Positions 1 through 14,100 of a stretch of 64,000 bases of DNA are shown here, piece after piece. Origin of the DNA: Strix aluco (taxonomy: Eukaryota > Chordata > Aves > Strigiformes > Strigidae); NCBI RefSeq assembly GCF_031877795.1, contig NC_133942.1, forward strand, positions 4,154,001 through 4,218,000. The letters run 5' to 3'. Positions within the stretch are counted from its first letter, which is position 1. Each line of letters starts with the position of its first letter. The position numbers and the translations under genes were made by a program. Below the pieces are notes generated by a model. The model ran no database searches, had not been told where the DNA came from, and saw nothing but the letters and a program-made list of their open reading frames with translations.

Positions 1-3000
1 AGGCTTTTGGGGAAATTGTCTTGGATTTATCGTAGTTCCTACACTAAATCATTGCAGTCACTCCAGTGTGAGAGACACATCAGAGAAGGAAAGTCAGACT
101 GTCAAATTCAGTGGGTTCACCTCCATAAATAATGTTTTGCTCTTGCTTTTGACCAGCCCAGCCTTCTTAAGCTGCTGTAATTCTAACTGGTGTGAGGAGA
201 CGTAAGACTTCACTGCCAGAATCCAGTTGCATGAGCAGTGTTTCTCCCCTCTGATGCTTTGACACGCCTGCTAACAAAGCCTGATATCCAGGGAAACTTC
301 CAAAAATGTGAATGGCCTGATGCCACCCAGACAGCAGAGAGGAGCCTCCTGCTCTGATGTAGGGAGGGAAGGACAGCTCAGCACGTTGCAGAAAACTGCT
401 ACTCTGGTTTGGTTCTCACCAAAATGTCATCAAATTATATGTTTTTTAAGCCCAGGAAGACCACCCAAAGGTAAAGCAGTACTACTTGTGTGGGAGGCCC
501 CTCTGCAGCGTGGAGCTCGGGGAGCATCCAGGAGATGACCCTGATGCTGAGAGTCACCTTTGCATTGCCTCTCCTGCCCTGGGCTTGATCCTCTCCAGAG
601 GGGGGAGAAGGAAGCGTCTGCCATGGATGTCTCTGCACTTGGAGCAGCAACGCCGGCAGCCTGCGTGCCCTGAGCTGGTGGGATATTAAGTGTCCACCCC
701 TTTGTCCCCTGGATCTTTCTCCCCTCACTTGCATGTAATGATCCACATTTAGAAGCATCCAGTCTCTTCTCTGACGTTTCCGTGGTTCCTTGCCGTTGCC
801 TGCTGCAGGCTCAGCCCAACAGCAGCCAGCTGCTGCTTTCAAGGTCCCACTTAGCTGCCTTCTCCCCCCTCTCCCTCCTTAAGCCTGACTGCTGCTGCAG
901 CACATCTCCAACACATCTACATGTGCTAAAACTAGGCAGGAACTTTGGATGCAGTGTGGTGGCACTTGATCTCCTTTTTTTGTGTCCAGTGGTCATTTTT
1001 TAACCAGAGGCATCCCTGAAAGATGTTTTTTAATAAGCATACATGCTTGGCTGGTCTTACTTAGCTTGACAGGCAGCAGCATCTCAGGACTGGGGTGGAT
1101 CCTTCAACTCTACAGACATTAGAAGAAAGAGAAGCCCTCTAGGAGAAACAAATATCATTGTTCTAAGGAGGGTCACTTGTGATTATGGGAATTTAAACGT
1201 GGTTTTGCATCAAGACTCTCCTGGCTGAGGGAGATAGAGACTGGAAGATAATGAGTCTTCAAGAAGGAGAACCTGTTTTGGAATCTTTTCAGATGAGATG
1301 ACACAGTAGGAAGGTTTGCCTTGGCAGGGGGATGAGCCACACAGCCCTCAGGTTTGTTACTAGGCTTGCATGTTCTTCTGGTAAGCGTGACTTGTGTTCA
1401 GAGCTCTGGGAGCAGCTTATCAAACACAGCTTCTGTCGAATCAGAAACACTATTGCTCTGATGCACCATTTTATACCTCTTGGTGAAAACCTGCATTGAA
1501 GGAGTCCTCTGTTTTCCTTCCCTGGTAGAAGTTTTCCAGCTCCATCACTGCTGTAACTTGTGCATCTCCGATGCTTCACGTTGCTCTACTAAGAGCATCA
1601 AACTGGAACTGCTTCCTCCATCCTCCACGTGCAGCTGAATAGATCAAGTGGTTGATGTTCCTGAATGAAGCAAAGCTTGGCAGTTAAAAATGTGTTCACT
1701 AACATCAGTCCCTAAAGCCCATAAATCAAAAGTCGTCTTAGGGGTTTGCGGAGCTGACTTGGTGTTTGGGCTGGGGGAGAATGGGTTTTTATTCTAGCTT
1801 CAATTTTTCACTCTTGGCCAGGTCCAGCATGGGCAACGCTCATTGACAACTCAGTGTTGTCAGGTTTAAATGTTGTTTTCACCTTTGCTTAAGTGCTTGC
1901 TGTCAGACACGAGGTCCGTTATGCGAGGCAGCGTGCAAATACTTCTGGCTGCGATCTGGACCGAGTCATGGTGAGAAGTTTTTTGGCTGGTGACCGTCAA
2001 AATCATCTTGCATAAAAGACACCAAAGCAGCCTTTAAACAGGAGGAATTTTTTATCTCTGCTGATCTGTTCTATATTCAAACAGGTGATATGTGGAATAG
2101 GGGCTCAAATTTATCAGGAGGGTCTAGAGATGGGATTGCTGTCAAGATCAGATCTTTAAGAGTTACCTTGTGGGGGGAAGAGGTTTTATTACACTTGCTT
2201 CCTTGGCAGGAGAAAAGAAAATAAAAGTGTGAGTTTCTTGGCATCTGGTTAAATGTCACAAATATCCTCTCATTTCTCAGCTGCAGCACAGGGGTCCTGC
2301 TGTGTGCCAGGGTGCTCTCCCCTCCCAGGAGTTTCACTGACACCTGAAATGGAGATTTGTGGCTCTGAAGATGGACTCGGCAGGCCATGGCCATGGAAAT
2401 CCTGCTTTTTTTCTCAAACAGAGTCTCCCATCCGCCCCTAGTGTTCCCGTGCGCTATGATAAAATACCATAGTCTGTTCTTACTCCTGTTAAAATAACAG
2501 AGCAGATGTTAACACCGCTTCACAGTCACTGTTTTTCCAGCGTAAAAGCAATTTCAATAGTTAGTCCCAGCTCCTTGCAGTGGTTTCTCTGTCCGTAGAA
2601 GAATTAATGCACAGACATTAGAGCCTGTAGTTCAGACACAAAGGAGTGGGCACCGTGTCTCTGCATCCAGCACATTTCTGGAGTGGGAACTCCTCTTCTT
2701 CGTCTGTGCAGTGGGTTTGAGTCAGGCCAAGGTCATGCTGCACCAGTGCTGTTCATTTCTTCTTGGGCAGCAAGCCTGGAAGGGCAGCGCAGCACAGTCA
2801 CCAGCTCCCCATCACTAGCAGCCACAAGTAGGGTGAGTGTCTTGTCAGGGTGAATAAAGCATGGAGGCTACTCCAGGAAATGTCTTTCTTGCTTGGAGTG
2901 CATCTTTCAGCCGTCGTTGGCTGTGCACAGCCCTCCAGCAACACATCAGGAAGCATCCAGGCAGATGGAAGTAAAGAAGAAGGAATATGAAAGACCCAGC

Positions 3001-5195
3001 AGTATCTGTGTGTGGGGGGGGAAAGCAAAAAAGGCAGGTAAATAAGTATCTCTAAGTGCTGCTGGAGTGTATCAGTTCATTGGACATCTCAGCTGTCCAA
3101 AGTTGTTGTCCAGGCCAATGCAACTCGCTGTGAGTTTTTAAGGAACAAAAAAAATACGCTTTTTTCAGGTTGTGTAATTGCTGTTGACCATTTCAACAAC
3201 TGAGCTTCTCTGGTAGCACAGACAAATCAAATGAGTCAGGCTCTGTTTGAAAGCTTGTTATGTGTGGAGAGGCAAGGAAATGCTTTGTTCCAGTTTTAAG
3301 GGTTGCATCTTAATTTGAATTGCCTCCCGACATACCTTTTTGTCTTCCAACCTGCTGCTGTGTCCTGCAGGTGACTCAAAGCGTGAAGAATGGCTGAAGT
3401 GCAGAGCATCTGCTCTGTTCTGCATCATCCTGGAATTGATTAGAAATAATGGCTGTTCGCCGTGAAACCCATTTTCTCAGCGCATTGAAATAAATCACTA
3501 CTCAGAGGGCAGGGGAACAGCAACACGTGCTGAAGAGCCTTTTAGCAAGTCCTGGTTTTTAAGACTGATTCACCTGCAGTCGGTTTTTCCTGTCTACTGC
3601 CCTCCCTGTACAGCATTTTTTATTTTATAAGGAGTGCTGCCCCCTCCTGCCTGTTACTTCTTTCTGAGTGGTGGAAATGCAGCAGGTTTTCTTTAAAAAT
3701 AAGGGTATCTGATAAACCTCTGGGAGCGGGATGGGGTGATCACACACATACGGAGCTTTCAGGCAGGTGTAAATCCAAGATCTGAGGAGAAAGAGAGATC
3801 TGGGTTTGCCAGCTGAGAATGCATTTGGATTCAGAGCAACAAACCGAAGAGCAGCCGGGGTCTATCAGCCCAACAGTGCTCATGGTCGAAGGACTGACAT
3901 GGGGCAGCTCTTCAGCGGGGGGTGAAGCTGGCTCGGTGATCCAGAGCTGCCCGGCCAGTACCGACCCAGTGCAGAGCTGCTCAGGAAGTGGGGGGGTCCC
4001 TGCAGGGAGCTGCCTGGGGGCGACCAGCCGGTGCCTCTCACTGGAGATGTCCCCCGGTTCTGATAGCATCACGGTGTGACGTCCACCACAACGGCGCGGC
4101 AGTGACCTCTGCGGACTGACGCTCGTTAGTGCAAATTTTGAAGTCTGCGAGAGCTTTGCAATGCTTTCTTAGTGTTGCGAGCCTGCATGCAGACGGGTAG
4201 ATTCAAATGGCCTTTTCAAAGAAGCATCTTGTTTAAAAAAGCCACCATGCCCTACAGTGGGCAGGGCAGCTGCGGACCAGGACAGCCATAAATGGGAATT
4301 CACATGTTTTCATTTAAAAACCTAAAAAGGAAATGAAAAAGTAATAAATTAAATGAAGTTGTGAGTTATTTCCAAGTGGAATAATCTAATAAGTTAGGGA
4401 CTCAAAGAAGAACTGCTTGGTGACCTATTCAAACTTCACCTGCAATATATTTAGTTTCAAAAGCAATATTAATGATGAGCATCTGAATAAGGTGCGTTGT
4501 TGGAGGGGAAATGTCCCTCCATCACCTTGGAAGTGGGGTTCCTGCCCTTTTACCTTCCCTTCTCAGTCATACTGCTGGAACAAAGTTGGTCAAAACCTGA
4601 GAGATATTCCAGCTATTCCTAGTTGACAACCAATGAGATTATTATTTTCAGTCAGTATTGAGGATCATAAGGCTTCCGCCTGCCCAAAAATCCCCCTCCA
4701 TGAAGAATCTGGCGTGTCTAAGACAACATATGGGTCGAGGGAGGAAGGTGGTAAGACACAGAGCAACAAGGGAAGGCTGTGGGCAAGGGAAGAGCTCTGG
4801 GTAACCAGTTTAGTATGTTTAAGATCAATACAAAAAGGCTGCCGCAATTCCCCGTGGCATCCTTCCAAGAGCTGTGTCCCAGTGGTAACGTTTCAGAAAC
4901 AGCCTTTGCAATTTCTGTAGGAATAAAGTCAGGGAGCACAGTACAGTAGCCGCAGAAAGGAGGGGGTGACAAATTCCTCTTCCAACTCCGCATCGGAGGA
5001 CATGACCCAGCTCCGATCGTAACTGCTGCCTTAGTTCACTCCATCTGTTGTTGCGTTTCTCGTAGAGTAGCTGAAATCTGAGATGACACTGAGCCGAGGC
5101 TCGGTGATGGGCTAACAAAACCTTGCTGCTTTGCTAGCCAGGAGAACGCGGTAGCCGGTCTGCTCTCAAATAACTTTTGCCTCATCATTTTGCAG
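1..5195 (+). other. CSNK1G1: CSNK1G1 intron (partial, left edge)
   Basis: This is the part of a CSNK1G1 intron that lies inside the window. It ends with the acceptor at 5191-5195. I read both strands for the preceding kinase exon, which should encode the segment ending just before the [10 protein letters not shown] motif, and found nothing matching. The N-lobe and hinge exons must therefore lie upstream. The many short open frames here overlap each other on both strands and lack paired splice sites or recognisable motifs. I see no repeat with a clear family signature. Confidence 0.75.
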
Positions 5196-8100
5196 ATATC
5201 TCGGATGGAGTACGTGCATTCGAAGAACCTCATCTACCGAGATGTCAAGCCAGAAAACTTCCTTATCGGCCGGCAAGGCAATAAGAAGGAGCATGTCATT
5301 CACATCATAGACTTTGGATTGGCGAAGGAGTACATTGACCCGGAAACCAAAAAACACATACCTTACAGGGAACACAAGAGCTTAACTGGAACGGCGAGAT
5401 ACATGTCCATCAACACGCATCTTGGCAAAGGTCTGTGTGGGTGGTGGGAGCTTGCCATGCCGAGCCCTGTAGACCTCCGATGGTAGCTTCTCTTACGGCT
5501 CTCTTTGCCCTTCGAGCTATTTGTAAACCTCCTAATGCCGTGATGCTGTTTACAGTTGCCTCCTTTTTTTTTCCCCTTTTGAGGAATTGAGACAGCTGAA
5601 ATGTTGGAAGCATCATAATTATAGTTTTTATTAGAAACTAAATAACTGGTAACAATCCTGCACTGATAACAGCCAAGTAGGCGGGTAGTAATCGCCGCAC
5701 TAGATGGCGACCAAATAGATTTTTATAGCACAGCTCTGTACCGGTACCTTCCAGTTTCAGGTGTTAGAGTTGGATGTTCCCTGACCTAATAATTGGTAGG
5801 AGAAAATGAATGATTTAACTAATTTTAAGCCTGGCTTTCATCTCCTCTCCTCACTGCCTTCTTTCATACCAGAAGATTACATTTCTGTAGCTGAAAGGCA
5901 AAAAACCTTATTAAATGTTTATATTCACTTAAACTCATAAGCGCCTAAGATAATGGAGTATTCTTTGAGTAGCCTCCCAGCTATGAGATCAAGGCATTGC
6001 TGGCTTTTGTGTCTCTTGGAGAGCTTGCTGTCTTTGGGGAGTAAGGAGAGATGAGCCCAACTTCTAATTCTGGAAAACCTGGTGAAGACTCAGGAAGGGA
6101 TGGAGGAATGAGAAGCTGCAGTGGGAGCAGGCTCGGGAACTGCTGGTGCTGGGGATGCTCTCTGTGGGTGGATGTGGAAAGAAGATCCACTTGTGTTTGA
6201 AGTACACCACATGCCTTCTTTAAGACCCTTTTCCCTGCAGGTTTTGCAGCTTATGCTGCAGCTCCTGTCGGGGAAGAGGTGATTCTGGGCAGGTATTTGA
6301 GGAGGGAAATGTTGGTTACTAGCTGGGCAGGACCCTGTACTGCCCAGAAGGGTTTCATGGGGCTGATGCTTTGCTGGTGAGGCCAGCCCAGGTGGGCTTG
6401 GTCCCTTCACTTCCCAGGACTAAGCAAAGTGAAGGAGTCTGATTGCAATTTTTCTGAAAGATGAGTGCGCTCAATCATCTTTCCAAGAAGTTCATCTGCA
6501 TCGTTGCACTGAATTACCCAAGACATCCTCTTCTTCCTTTTTACAGCTGCATCAGGGCAACCCACAGGAACTGTCATCTCAATTTCCTTCTGAGGAAGTG
6601 TTCTCACCCCCAGCATCTTCTGAGGGTTAAATTTGCTGCTGCTTTTGAAGGAGACTCATGCTGGGCAAAGCGCTGCCTTTTTCTGCTCTTGCAGATGATG
6701 CAGCATCAGGGACAGCTCACGCACAGTTTGTTGTGGCGTGTGGGCTGCATGACTAGATCTGCTCTGGATTGCAGCTTTAGAGCACGTTATCTGCCTGCAG
6801 GTGGAGGTTTGGAGGAGAGGAGGTCTCATCAAATTGGTCTGCAAGCTCGGTGAACCCAAGTCTGCATGAAGCAGCCTAGCAGAGCAGCAGTCCAGTGCTG
6901 TTGTGCTCCATATTTGTTGTTCTGTCTTACATCCTCCCTTGGGATTTTTTGATACATTTTGGTAGATTATTTTAAGGATGCTTTTTCCTTTGGCTTGAGG
7001 CCCCTTTTTCCCCCCTCATTTATAATCATAACATCTGCATGGCAACAGCAGCAAGTGTTTCACAAGGAAAAGCAGTGCTAGAAGGAGCTATTTTTGATCT
7101 GCTCTGATGTGATGAGCTGCAGAAGCAGTTGGGAAAGGATTGGCACTGTGCAACATGGTAGTTCCCTGCAGCTGGTTACAAGCGTCCCCTGCCTGTTCCT
7201 GCATAGTTTAGAGGAAATAACATATTCCAGCCCCACACAGCAGGCGCACTATGGGTGCTGGCAGTCCAGAGAAGAACTGGGGAGCTGCTTTATTCCTCTG
7301 CAATTAATACTTCCACCTCTTACCCAGTCTACCTAAGACTGGGCAGTATGTCTTAGAGCTCCTGTGTTCTCATGCCTTCTAGCTGATCTTTGTCTATTTT
7401 ATAGGTTTTTGTAACAGGTTCCAGGTATTTTTGCACAAGGTCAGAGCTACAGACAGCAAGTGAGCTTCTCTGTGGTAACTTTATCTCAGAAATATGTGTG
7501 GCTGCTGATCAGATTTCAGATCCGTTTTTGCAGCTACAGCAATAATTTGTCATCTCTTCTGTTCTAGAGCAAAGTCGTCGAGACGACTTGGAAGCCCTCG
7601 GCCATATGTTTATGTATTTCCTCCGAGGCAGTCTGCCCTGGCAAGGATTGAAGGTAGGTTTGAGCTTTAGGTTTTGCCCTTTGCAACTTTGTCTGGTCTC
7701 TGCCCAAATGAGAATCTGGTGGGGGAAACATTTGCAAAATCCAGCCAGAAACGCTGTCCTTTCCTTTGTGTCCTTGAAGTCTAACGACAAGGCGTTAGTT
7801 TTACCTACAAGGAAGATTTTAAGATAGAAATATGTTACCTGTCACTTCAAGTTACCACTAGCTTAGCTGAATTGGTACGGGTCCGGAGAGAAGACCCAGC
7901 AGTGGCAGATGAGCAGCTGGGCCAGGGACAGCAATGAGAGAGCTGTTGAGCTGTTGGAGCAGCTTTGCCCTAACATGAAGCTGCCCTGAGCTGGAGTGTG
8001 GCTGGGACACGGGGGTTGTTTATGAAATTCCAGTTTCAGCACACAGTCCCGCAGCTGCATCTGTGAAACGTGTTTTATAACGGGAGGAGGGTGATGGTTT

Positions 8101-11100
8101 TAGAGATGCAGATGGGCTTCAGCTTGAAAAACTGGTGTTCTGGCAGAAGTATTGAGCTTGGCTTTCCTCCAGTGACACTGGACACTCAGTGCTTAGAAGT
8201 TTACGAAATGTCATGTACAATGTGGAGGGCTGCAAGCAACTGAGTTACGGCAACTGCAGCTAACATCCGTCAGCTGAATTAACTAGCAAGTTGTTTGCTG
8301 GCTCTGAGGCTGTCAGTAGCTGCATCTTCACTTCTCCATCACTTCCCTGATGATTAAGCTACTGTGTTCAACTTTGGAATTGCAGTGAGTGAAGGGATCG
8401 AATTTGATCGGATTAGGAGGTTTATTAATGACGACAATAACTCCTGTTAGACCTGTTGGTACTGTTGGAAAAAGGAGACGAGCTTACGGGCTTGCACGCT
8501 GCTCAGCAGAGTGCTGCTGTGGTCAGGGGCAGTGGCTTGCGTGATAGACCTTGTTAAACTGTTCTGTCACCATCTATCCAGAGTTAGTCTCAGCTTAGCC
8601 TTATCAGACATGTGACAGAAATGTTGGTGACAACTCAAAAGCAAAGAAAGGGTTTTTCAAGCATGAAAGTGATTGTGAAAGAAGTCAGAATCTCTCGGAC
8701 TTTTAGATTCACACCTCTGTCAGTGTGTGTTATTCTATTACATGTTTTGTTTCTGGCTTAATTGAACTCTTCTGCTTTAAATTAATCCTGTATATTATTC
8801 TAGAGTAATTCCAGGTTTATTATTCTAGAGTAATTCCAGGTTTAGACAAAAATCTACAAAATTTCCTCAGTTCAGTGCTGAACTTGATAAGAATTAATTG
8901 ACTGCTCTTGAAGTTCTGCATTTTTTTAGCTCCAGAACAAACATAAAGCTTGATCTAGAATATGGCATCTTCACTGTTCTGGGTTTCCTCAGCTTACACT
9001 TTTGGTCTATACTGTCAGTGCTAAAGTCTTGAGAGAACATCTTACAACGCTAATATGCTGCTGACAGGTCTAATTGTCATATTTTGAAATGGAGGCAATA
9101 AACCCCTTCTCAGGGTGCTGACTGGAGCAGAATTCTCTGCTTCAAGAGGGATTTAGGTGGGAAATCTAACTGAAAATTGTTTCATTTTTCTTGATGACCA
9201 GTCAGTGTTTCTAAGTGATAGACACTTTGGGGGTGAAAGGAGAGGCAGTATGGGAGTAGCATGGGATTTGGGAGAAGTGTGACTGATGTAAACTAGTTAT
9301 CTATGTGGTGCCATTCTATTACAGTAAACCCCAAATTGCTATTGCAATCTATCTGCTTTCACAGTTGTTTATGAAGGCATCCTGGTTGCCAATGACTCTC
9401 AGCCTAGGACAGGATGCTGATGTGCAATCATAATATATGCAGCTTTGTTTTCTTGTCCCATGAAAGGCTCACTGTACAGTCCTCAGGGCTGGGCTGGTAA
9501 GAAATTAGCTTTATAGGCACTAACAAGTGTCCTTCATTCATGTACTGGAGATGTTTTGAATGTGTCCCCGGATATTCTTTGCCCATAGCACGTAAAATAT
9601 ATAGTGAGAATTACAACAGGGTAAGGCAGCATTCCTACTAGTGTAGCCTAGGATGCCGTTCAGTTACAAGTTAACATCTTCTGATACCACCCAGAATCGG
9701 TATTAAATACCTTGTTTTTCTTCCCATACAGCATGTCGTTTATCACATGGTTGAACTCTTTCTCCACAACTGTTTTGTCTTTGTGCGCTACAGGCTGACA
9801 CCTTAAAAGAGAGGTATCAGAAGATTGGGGACACAAAGAGAAACACTCCGGTTGAAGTTCTCTGTGAGAACTTTCCAGGTAAAGCCCTGATGGGACCATT
9901 TGAGTGCAGTTGAACGTATCTTGTTGAATATGATGGTTCTGAGCTCCTCTGATGGAAAGTATTCGGATGATGTGTATCCATTATGTTGTTCCTCAAGCTG
10001 GCAGACAACTGGAGCTGCTGCTATAAATTAGTGGGGCTTGAGAGCTTGTGGCTGTGGGTTAAGATGAGCACAAGTCTTCTTTCTCATCAAGGAGGCTGCA
10101 CAGTGCTCAAGTGCCTCGTGTTCCTGCTTTGCTTCCTTCCAAAAGAGGGCCTTGTTATTTTCCCTCTCCCAAATGACCAAATGACCATGTTGGATCTACT
10201 GAGTGAATTCTTTCCCAAATGGAAGATTTTACAGGTGTTAAAACTGTAGGTGGCCAGCTTAGAAAATGAGATGATGTGTCTGTCATTGAATTCCACCTTC
10301 TGACAACAGTTTTAAGGAGAGTGTTATTAAAGATGTTTTTCTAGCTAAGCCCAGCACCTATTCTGCAGTTAAACAAAAGTCTGCCTTGGAGCTAGGAGAG
10401 CAGAGTATAAAGTTCAAGCCCTCCCCAGGTACCCTGTGGCCTTCACAGGGTGGTTTTGTGTTTTGTCTAGGAAGCAGGAATCCTGACGGCAGGGAGAGCA
10501 CCCAGGTCCCCACGATTAGCCCCGTTCCTGTAGGAGCTGTTGTGTCACGTGGCTCTTTCTCAGTGTGAGGAGCAGCAAGCCTAGAAGGGGATCGTAGTTC
10601 ACTCAAGTCATGCTAATTCCCCCGATGTATTTGCATCCAAAATCCACCCAGTTCCAAGCAGAACAGATTGAGGTTGGCTGTTCTCATCTTTTTCACCAGT
10701 ACTCCTTCCTCAGAGCTCGGTCACACCTGCAGGTCTGGGCTGAAGGGAGAAGAGAGAACTTATTTCTATTCCTTGCTCACCTGAAACCTGTTGGTCCTCC
10801 ACCTTTCAGAGATACTAGCAGGAAGAGGGGATTACCTTTCTTCTCCATTTTTTTCCTCTTACCTCCATGTGACATGCAAGCTGCAAGCCACAGACAGAGT
10901 TAAGTATCGATAAGCAATGCTGTTCTTATTTTTGTTAGCTGAAGGCAAAAACCATGCTGGTTATACCAGCTGTACTGCAGTGCACAGACCCGCACCCCGT
11001 ACTGAGCTCTGCTCAAACGTCCTACCTTGGCTTAGGTGTGAGCCAAGGGAGAGCTGGGAAGGGGCAGAGCATGAGTTACCCAGGGTTCAGTTCTCTGTGC

Positions 11101-14100
11101 ATGCAAAGTACGACCCAGATGCAGGAAAGCAATTAATTAGCTTAACACCAAACACTGTTCTGTGTGTGCCAGGTAAATTAATGATGTAGCCTCCCCTTTG
11201 AAGCCTTGTTTTGAATATTCAAGGCTATGACTGACGTACTGATGCTGGGCAGCACAGTGCTCTGGGCAGCCAGACCCTCGTTGTTGCTGGAGCTCGGGGG
11301 TGCCACGGGGTGCCCACCAACATCTGCTTTCCTCCCCAGATGAAGTTGCTGTGGCTGTTAAATGTCAGTGTGAGCAGATGTACTCATGAGCATCCTGTTG
11401 GCAGGTTCAGTGAGTTGGCATTTATTGCACAGTGTGTTTCAGTGTTTGTTTTTATATAAATGTATAGAATAAAACCAGCTGTGGAACTCAGATTTGAGGT
11501 GGAGCAGCAGCTCTCTGGAACAGGGGTGGAACTTCCATCTTTGCTTGAAAAGTGTGTAAATTGATGTGCATTGTGGACTATTACTAAAACCCACGACTTT
11601 TATAGGAAAAGCCAGAGGTAGCACCAGCAGCCCAGACAATTCTCTCACAGCGTGATGCTCAATGCTAAAACACAGACCTTGTTTATAACAACTCATTCAG
11701 AAGATTCAGAATAAAAGCTGACTATTATTATTAGACTTTGGGCAGGGCAGGAGAGCTCTGGAAAGCTGAGTGAGATTCATCCAGCAATAAAGGACTGTTG
11801 AGTAGGTCACTGAGGGTGAAGACATTTTGGATATTCTCAGCTTCTGCAATCCGCACAGCTCAGCTGAACTTAGCGGTGCCTGGACAACTCATGTCACTGG
11901 TGATCTGGCCCTCAGCCCAACTTTAAGCACCAACTTTGAGCCTAGTGCCATGGGAAAGCCTCACTGGAGTTAATTGGAAGGCGTATTTCCAGTGTGTGTG
12001 TCAGCTCCGAGAGGCTTGTAAGTGATGGAGCTCATGCGTGAGCAGAACTGACGCTGCTGCTTTTTTCCCCTTTTCCAACAGAGGAGATGGCCACGTACCT
12101 CCGTTACGTTCGGCGATTAGACTTCTTTGAGAGACCAGACTACGATTATTTACGAACCATCTTCACAGAGCTGTTTGAAAAGAAAGGCTACACCTTTGAC
12201 TACGCCTATGACTGGGTCGGGAGGCCAATTGTAAGTTGTCCCTGCGAAATGCAGTGCCTTGCCTTCCAGGTGCTTTTTGTTCCTGATAATCCCAATTAAT
12301 ACCAGTGAGTTTAGGATCAAATCTTTCACTCTGTTCTCTACCTAACGTGGGCTCAACACAGTGAGATGTCCTGACATTTTGTTCAGGGGGTTCCTGCAGT
12401 GCCTTGAAGTTTCTCTTCCCTTCCCACCTCTTCAGGCTTGCCCTGGTGGGGCATTAAAACCTGATTTTCCCACTTGTGTCCTCTAGTCTAGCACAGGATT
12501 TGAGATCAGTATCTAAAGACATCCATCTTAAAGCAGGAGAGCATACTTGCTACCTCAGCACTGAATGGTGGAAGACCTCTATAATGGTCGAGTTCTCATC
12601 GAGACTTAGGGGACGTCTAGGCAGGGCTCTGATGGGTGCTCAGTGAATAGTAACAGTAAACTAGTTCTGACTCAGAAGATCTTGGGGCTTACACTACTCC
12701 AGAGGCTGAACCAGCTCTTTACAGCACGTGGCAGGGAGACGTGAGTAACCAAGCTCCGTTTAGCCGGTCCGTGACACCAGATGGACCATAATCGTGATCC
12801 TGTTGCATCACTGCTATTGTCAAAAGCCATTTAAACTCAAGAAGACCTTGGCCAAAAGAGTGTCATGGGGAAATCTGATAGAAGAGTCTAAAGCTCTTCT
12901 GCTGGCTGTCAGTGGTGTTTTGTGTCGTTCTGCTGATAACCTTCTTGCTAACGTCCAGTCACCACACACCGGCAGTGGCAAAGGCGTCTGTAAATTAATT
13001 GTCACTGGTGCCAGATCAAATGCATTTAGTGCTAAACTTGGTACTGTCAACGATGATTTACCGTCCCAACTATATTTAGCATTACCAACGTTTACTGTGC
13101 CCCAAACAGTTCATCTTCATAAGAAATCATTCCCTTTGTGAATCATGATTTTTCTCCTCATTTTTGTTTAATTACAAAGGCAATTGTTAAAAAGCACCTT
13201 GTAAGACAAGCATGCTATTGCTGACAACTGCAGTGGTTGCTATGGAGATTTTGATGTTGTGAGCAGGGATTATGACTTTGGTGAGAACAGAGCAGATGAA
13301 GCTTTAATTTTAACACATCCTGTTTCTATGCGAGCGTGATTTTTAAAAGTGGCAAGACAATGAGATGAGGAAAACAAATGGGTATATTTTCAGTTGTTAA
13401 TAATCATATGTGAGGCACTTTAGGTGTGGTCTGACACCGATACAGATACCTAACTATATCTTTTTAATTTTATACAAGATGCTTGGTGCTGGTGTCCAGC
13501 ATCAAATCGCATGTCCATCAAATCACGGGGATTTTATAGCCCTGGCTGTAATTTTCCTTGGTTATTGTCAGTACCTTTGGGCAGCATTTTGATATTTTCC
13601 TGCTTGTACCCGATGGGAGCCAGCCTGACAAGTTAGGTTTGTGCGTGCATGTGTTGAGAGAGAGAGCAGCATCTTCAGCATCGGCTTCATGCTAACGAAT
13701 GCCTTGTTTTCCAGCCTACTCCAGTGGGATCTGTTCACGTAGATTCTGGGACATCTGCAGTAACGAGAGACAGCCACATCCATAGGGATCGGCCATCGCA
13801 GCAGGCCCTTCGCAATCAGGTGTGTTGCTCACAACCGCTTTGGCAGTGCCACGTTATTTGGCACCTCTCTGAATTCTTCTGGGACTGGAGAAGCAGAAGC
13901 CATGTGCCGTTAGAGGTGGCTGGGGCTGGTTCTTGACTTGGTCTTCCTGCTTAATTTAGAGACTGCGATTGGAGCAGAATTTTCTCAAAGCAACAGGTTG
14001 CTGAAATACTGTATCAGCCAGCACAATTCCTTGGGTTTGTGAACCAAGTGGAGTACAAATTGGAGTGGGTCACTTTTCTGTAGTTTGTGGGTAAGCTGTT

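Noticed and set aside
12794-13141. 115-codon plus-strand frame in a CSNK1G1 intron
   Set aside because: No domain, an opposing 76-codon frame overlaps it, and no splice sites join it to the kinase frame.
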